Source of the DNA: Elusimicrobiota bacterium
Lineage (GTDB): Bacteria; Elusimicrobiota; Elusimicrobia; UBA1565; JACRDR01
Assembly (NCBI GenBank): GCA_016207585.1
Contig: JACQPI010000097.1
Location: 1 to 6,143, forward strand
Reading direction: 5' to 3'
Length of the DNA stretch: 6,143 nucleotides
Shown here: piece by piece, positions 5,395 through 6,143 of the stretch
Layout of the letters: each line of letters starts with the position of its first letter
How positions within the stretch are numbered: the stretch's first letter is position 1
Notes under the pieces: generated by a model
Told to the model about the DNA's origin: nothing
Seen by the model: only the letters and a program-made list of their open reading frames with translations
Databases searched by the model: none
Program-made: the position numbers and the translations under genes

Positions 5395-5517
5395 GGTAAT
5401 TCAAAATCCAGTTCAGATGAAGTTCCTCGCGCTATTACTTGTGATAATAATTATTATGTTACCTAAATACTAATTGTACTGGATTATCGCTGTCAATAAT
5501 ATTTGTTGATAATTACC
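5395..5517. repeat. AT-rich block with nested inverted repeats
   Basis: The composition drops abruptly from very GC-rich to AT-rich at about 5394. The block contains an outer inverted repeat GGTAATT/AATTACC (5395-5401/5511-5517), an inner one AATCCAGT/ACTGGATT (5405-5412/5478-5485), and a perfect 14-base palindrome ATAATAATTATTAT (5444-5457) near the shared centre. TGTTGATAA (5504-5512) is a reverse-oriented DnaA-box-like site, eight of nine. A minus-strand TTGACA (complement of 5491-5496) with TAGTAT 18 bases away is a weak promoter candidate. No gene is supported. Confidence 0.45.
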
Positions 5518-5704
5518 GTATCCTCCGTTAAAACAAGGATAAAATTAGGTCCAGTAAATACACGGTCTTAGATATTCAGAATTGGCAATAGCAAATCGAG
5601 CGTATTTCCTAAAAATTTTGGCTAATTTTAGAGATCCTAAAACTCGTTCCTGGCGAGAGCTGGATTTCCGGCGCAAGGATTCCATCTCAAGGGAAGGGCC
5701 CCGG
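5518..5704. other. non-coding stretch, no gene seen
   Basis: This AT-rich stretch grades into mixed sequence. The one visible structure is an AT-rich hairpin, CTAAAA and TTTTAG (5609-5631) with two further pairs after a bulge. A minus-strand frame running to 5545 would encode a short basic peptide (MESLRRKSSSRQERV...), but it has no ribosome site and no recognisable family. Confidence 0.4.
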
Positions 5705-5967
5705 GGTACCAAAAAGACAACCTGCGGAGAGCCAAAAAAGTCGGCAATAATCGGGTGACTTTCAGGAGGACCTGGGAAGAATCGGGATATGCCGGAGCAC
5801 CCCAAAAAGACTATGGGAGGGCCGGCAACGATCCGGGGAGCTTACAAGAAACCGAGATCGGGAAAAGAAATCCCAAGCAGGCGGGCGATGCAAAAACCAA
5901 GAGGCAAAAAACGACCCAAAATAGACCAAAAAGTCGCCAACTTCCAAAATAGAAAAAACCAGGAAGA
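5705..5967 (+). repeat. T-poor, A-rich strand with repeated CCAAAAAG motif
   Basis: The + strand here is strikingly short of T; for example, 5881-5940 holds 29 A and only 3 T. CCAAAAAG followed by AC or TC recurs at 5709-5718, 5802-5811 and 5926-5935, and with one extra A at 5732-5742. The copy at 5732 also joins a small hairpin, AAAGTC/GACTTT (5737-5742/5757-5762). The copies are not evenly spaced and are not a CRISPR array. Frames on either strand give only Lys/Arg-rich or Phe-rich low-complexity peptides, which reflect the composition rather than a protein. Confidence 0.4.
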
Positions 5968-6108
5968 AAACCATGAAAGGTCGGCCAAGAGTCGGTGAGT
6001 AAAAACATCCGAAACGAAGCAGGCTAAGGCAAAAGAAAAACCGCAGCGAGGCGTCCTTTCATGGTTTATTTATTGACTAGGAGGGGGGTGCGGCGGATCC
6101 TTTCATGG
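5968..6108. repeat. three copies of CCATGAAAGG, two as a 13-bp inverted repeat
   Basis: AAACCATGAAAGG (5968-5980) is the exact reverse complement of CCTTTCATGGTTT (6055-6067), with 74 bases between. A third copy of the core, CCTTTCATGG, lies at 6099-6108 in the same orientation as the second, 44 bases further on. The strand bias flips here, from A-rich before 6050 to T-rich after. Confidence 0.5.
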
Positions 6109-6143
6109 CCCCGTCCTGCCTTTCGGCCTCGCCGTTTTTTGCC
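6088..6143 (+). CDS. possible start of a gene cut by the window edge (weak)
   Basis: AGGAGG at 6079-6084 is a strong ribosome-site match. GTG 6088 follows after only three bases and opens a frame reading MRRILSWPRPAFRPRRFL to the edge. A different frame from ATG 6104 reads MAPSCLSASPFFA, but it lies 19 bases from the site. Either could be the start of a real gene continuing to the right, or neither. The window ends too soon to decide. Confidence 0.2.
   Translation, partial: MRRILSWPRPAFRPRRFL

Noticed and set aside
5545..5805. Minus-strand frame of 86 codons in the right-end region
   Set aside because: It needs a TTG start without a ribosome site, its composition changes along its length, and there is no family resemblance.
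5709..5935. CRISPR array from the repeated CCAAAAAG motif
   Set aside because: The motif is only about 10 bases and the spacing (23, 70, 124) is irregular, unlike a CRISPR array.
5762..6008. Phe-rich minus-strand and Lys/Arg-rich plus-strand frames
   Set aside because: They simply translate the A-rich/T-poor strand bias; low complexity and no start signals.
5903..6143. 11-base inverted repeat GGCAAAAAACG/CGTTTTTTGCC as element ends
   Set aside because: The match is short, low in complexity and touches the window edge; no transposase or target-site duplication is seen.

Overview
The window looks like a piece of chromosome from a Gram-negative (diderm) bacterium. Two consecutive genes encode secreted proteins that end in a phenylalanine-terminated beta-strand, as outer-membrane beta-barrels do, and a third encodes a membrane-anchored TPR protein of the YfgM type. 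The central genes are GC-rich with strong Shine-Dalgarno and sigma70-type signals. The left-edge gene is visibly less GC-rich, and the last ~750 bases have a very different composition. I cannot name the phylum from the sequence alone. A poorly sampled diderm lineage (for example Elusimicrobiota-like) is only a guess.

Layout, left to right. Positions 1-503 hold the 3' end of a BNR/Asp-box beta-propeller gene. A tRNA-Arg(CCU) candidate follows at 518-589. Its 3' end begins an imperfect 33-base direct repeat (583-615 and 763-795) that brackets a cluster of GC-rich hairpins. A TPR membrane-protein gene lies at 809-1465. A good sigma70-like promoter (1529-1558) starts a ~125-base leader full of mutually exclusive hairpins. 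This leader precedes the first beta-barrel gene (1691-3106), which ends at a textbook intrinsic terminator. A second, distantly homologous beta-barrel gene (3208-4569) follows. The next intergenic stretch (4570-4742) carries two DnaA-box-like sites, several hairpins and a near-consensus promoter placed so close to the next ATG that the transcript would be leaderless or nearly so. That gene (4743-5339) encodes a small protein with a C-terminal winged-helix-like domain.

From about 5340 to the right edge (~800 bases) I see no convincing gene. This stretch contains an abrupt change to AT-rich DNA with nested inverted repeats (5395-5517), then a strongly T-depleted, A-rich strand with a repeated CCAAAAAG motif, then three copies of CCATGAAAGG/CCTTTCATGG, two of them forming a 13-bp inverted repeat.

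Functional reading: all supported genes are on the + strand, but promoters and terminators divide them into separate units rather than one operon. The two barrel proteins probably act as outer-membrane channels of an alginate-export-like or general porin type. The TPR protein is a likely inner-membrane helper of envelope biogenesis. The last gene may be a DNA-binding regulator. The most notable signals are RNA and DNA structures: the switch-like leader before the first porin, the tRNA-adjacent array of GNRA-capped hairpins, and the structured non-coding right end.
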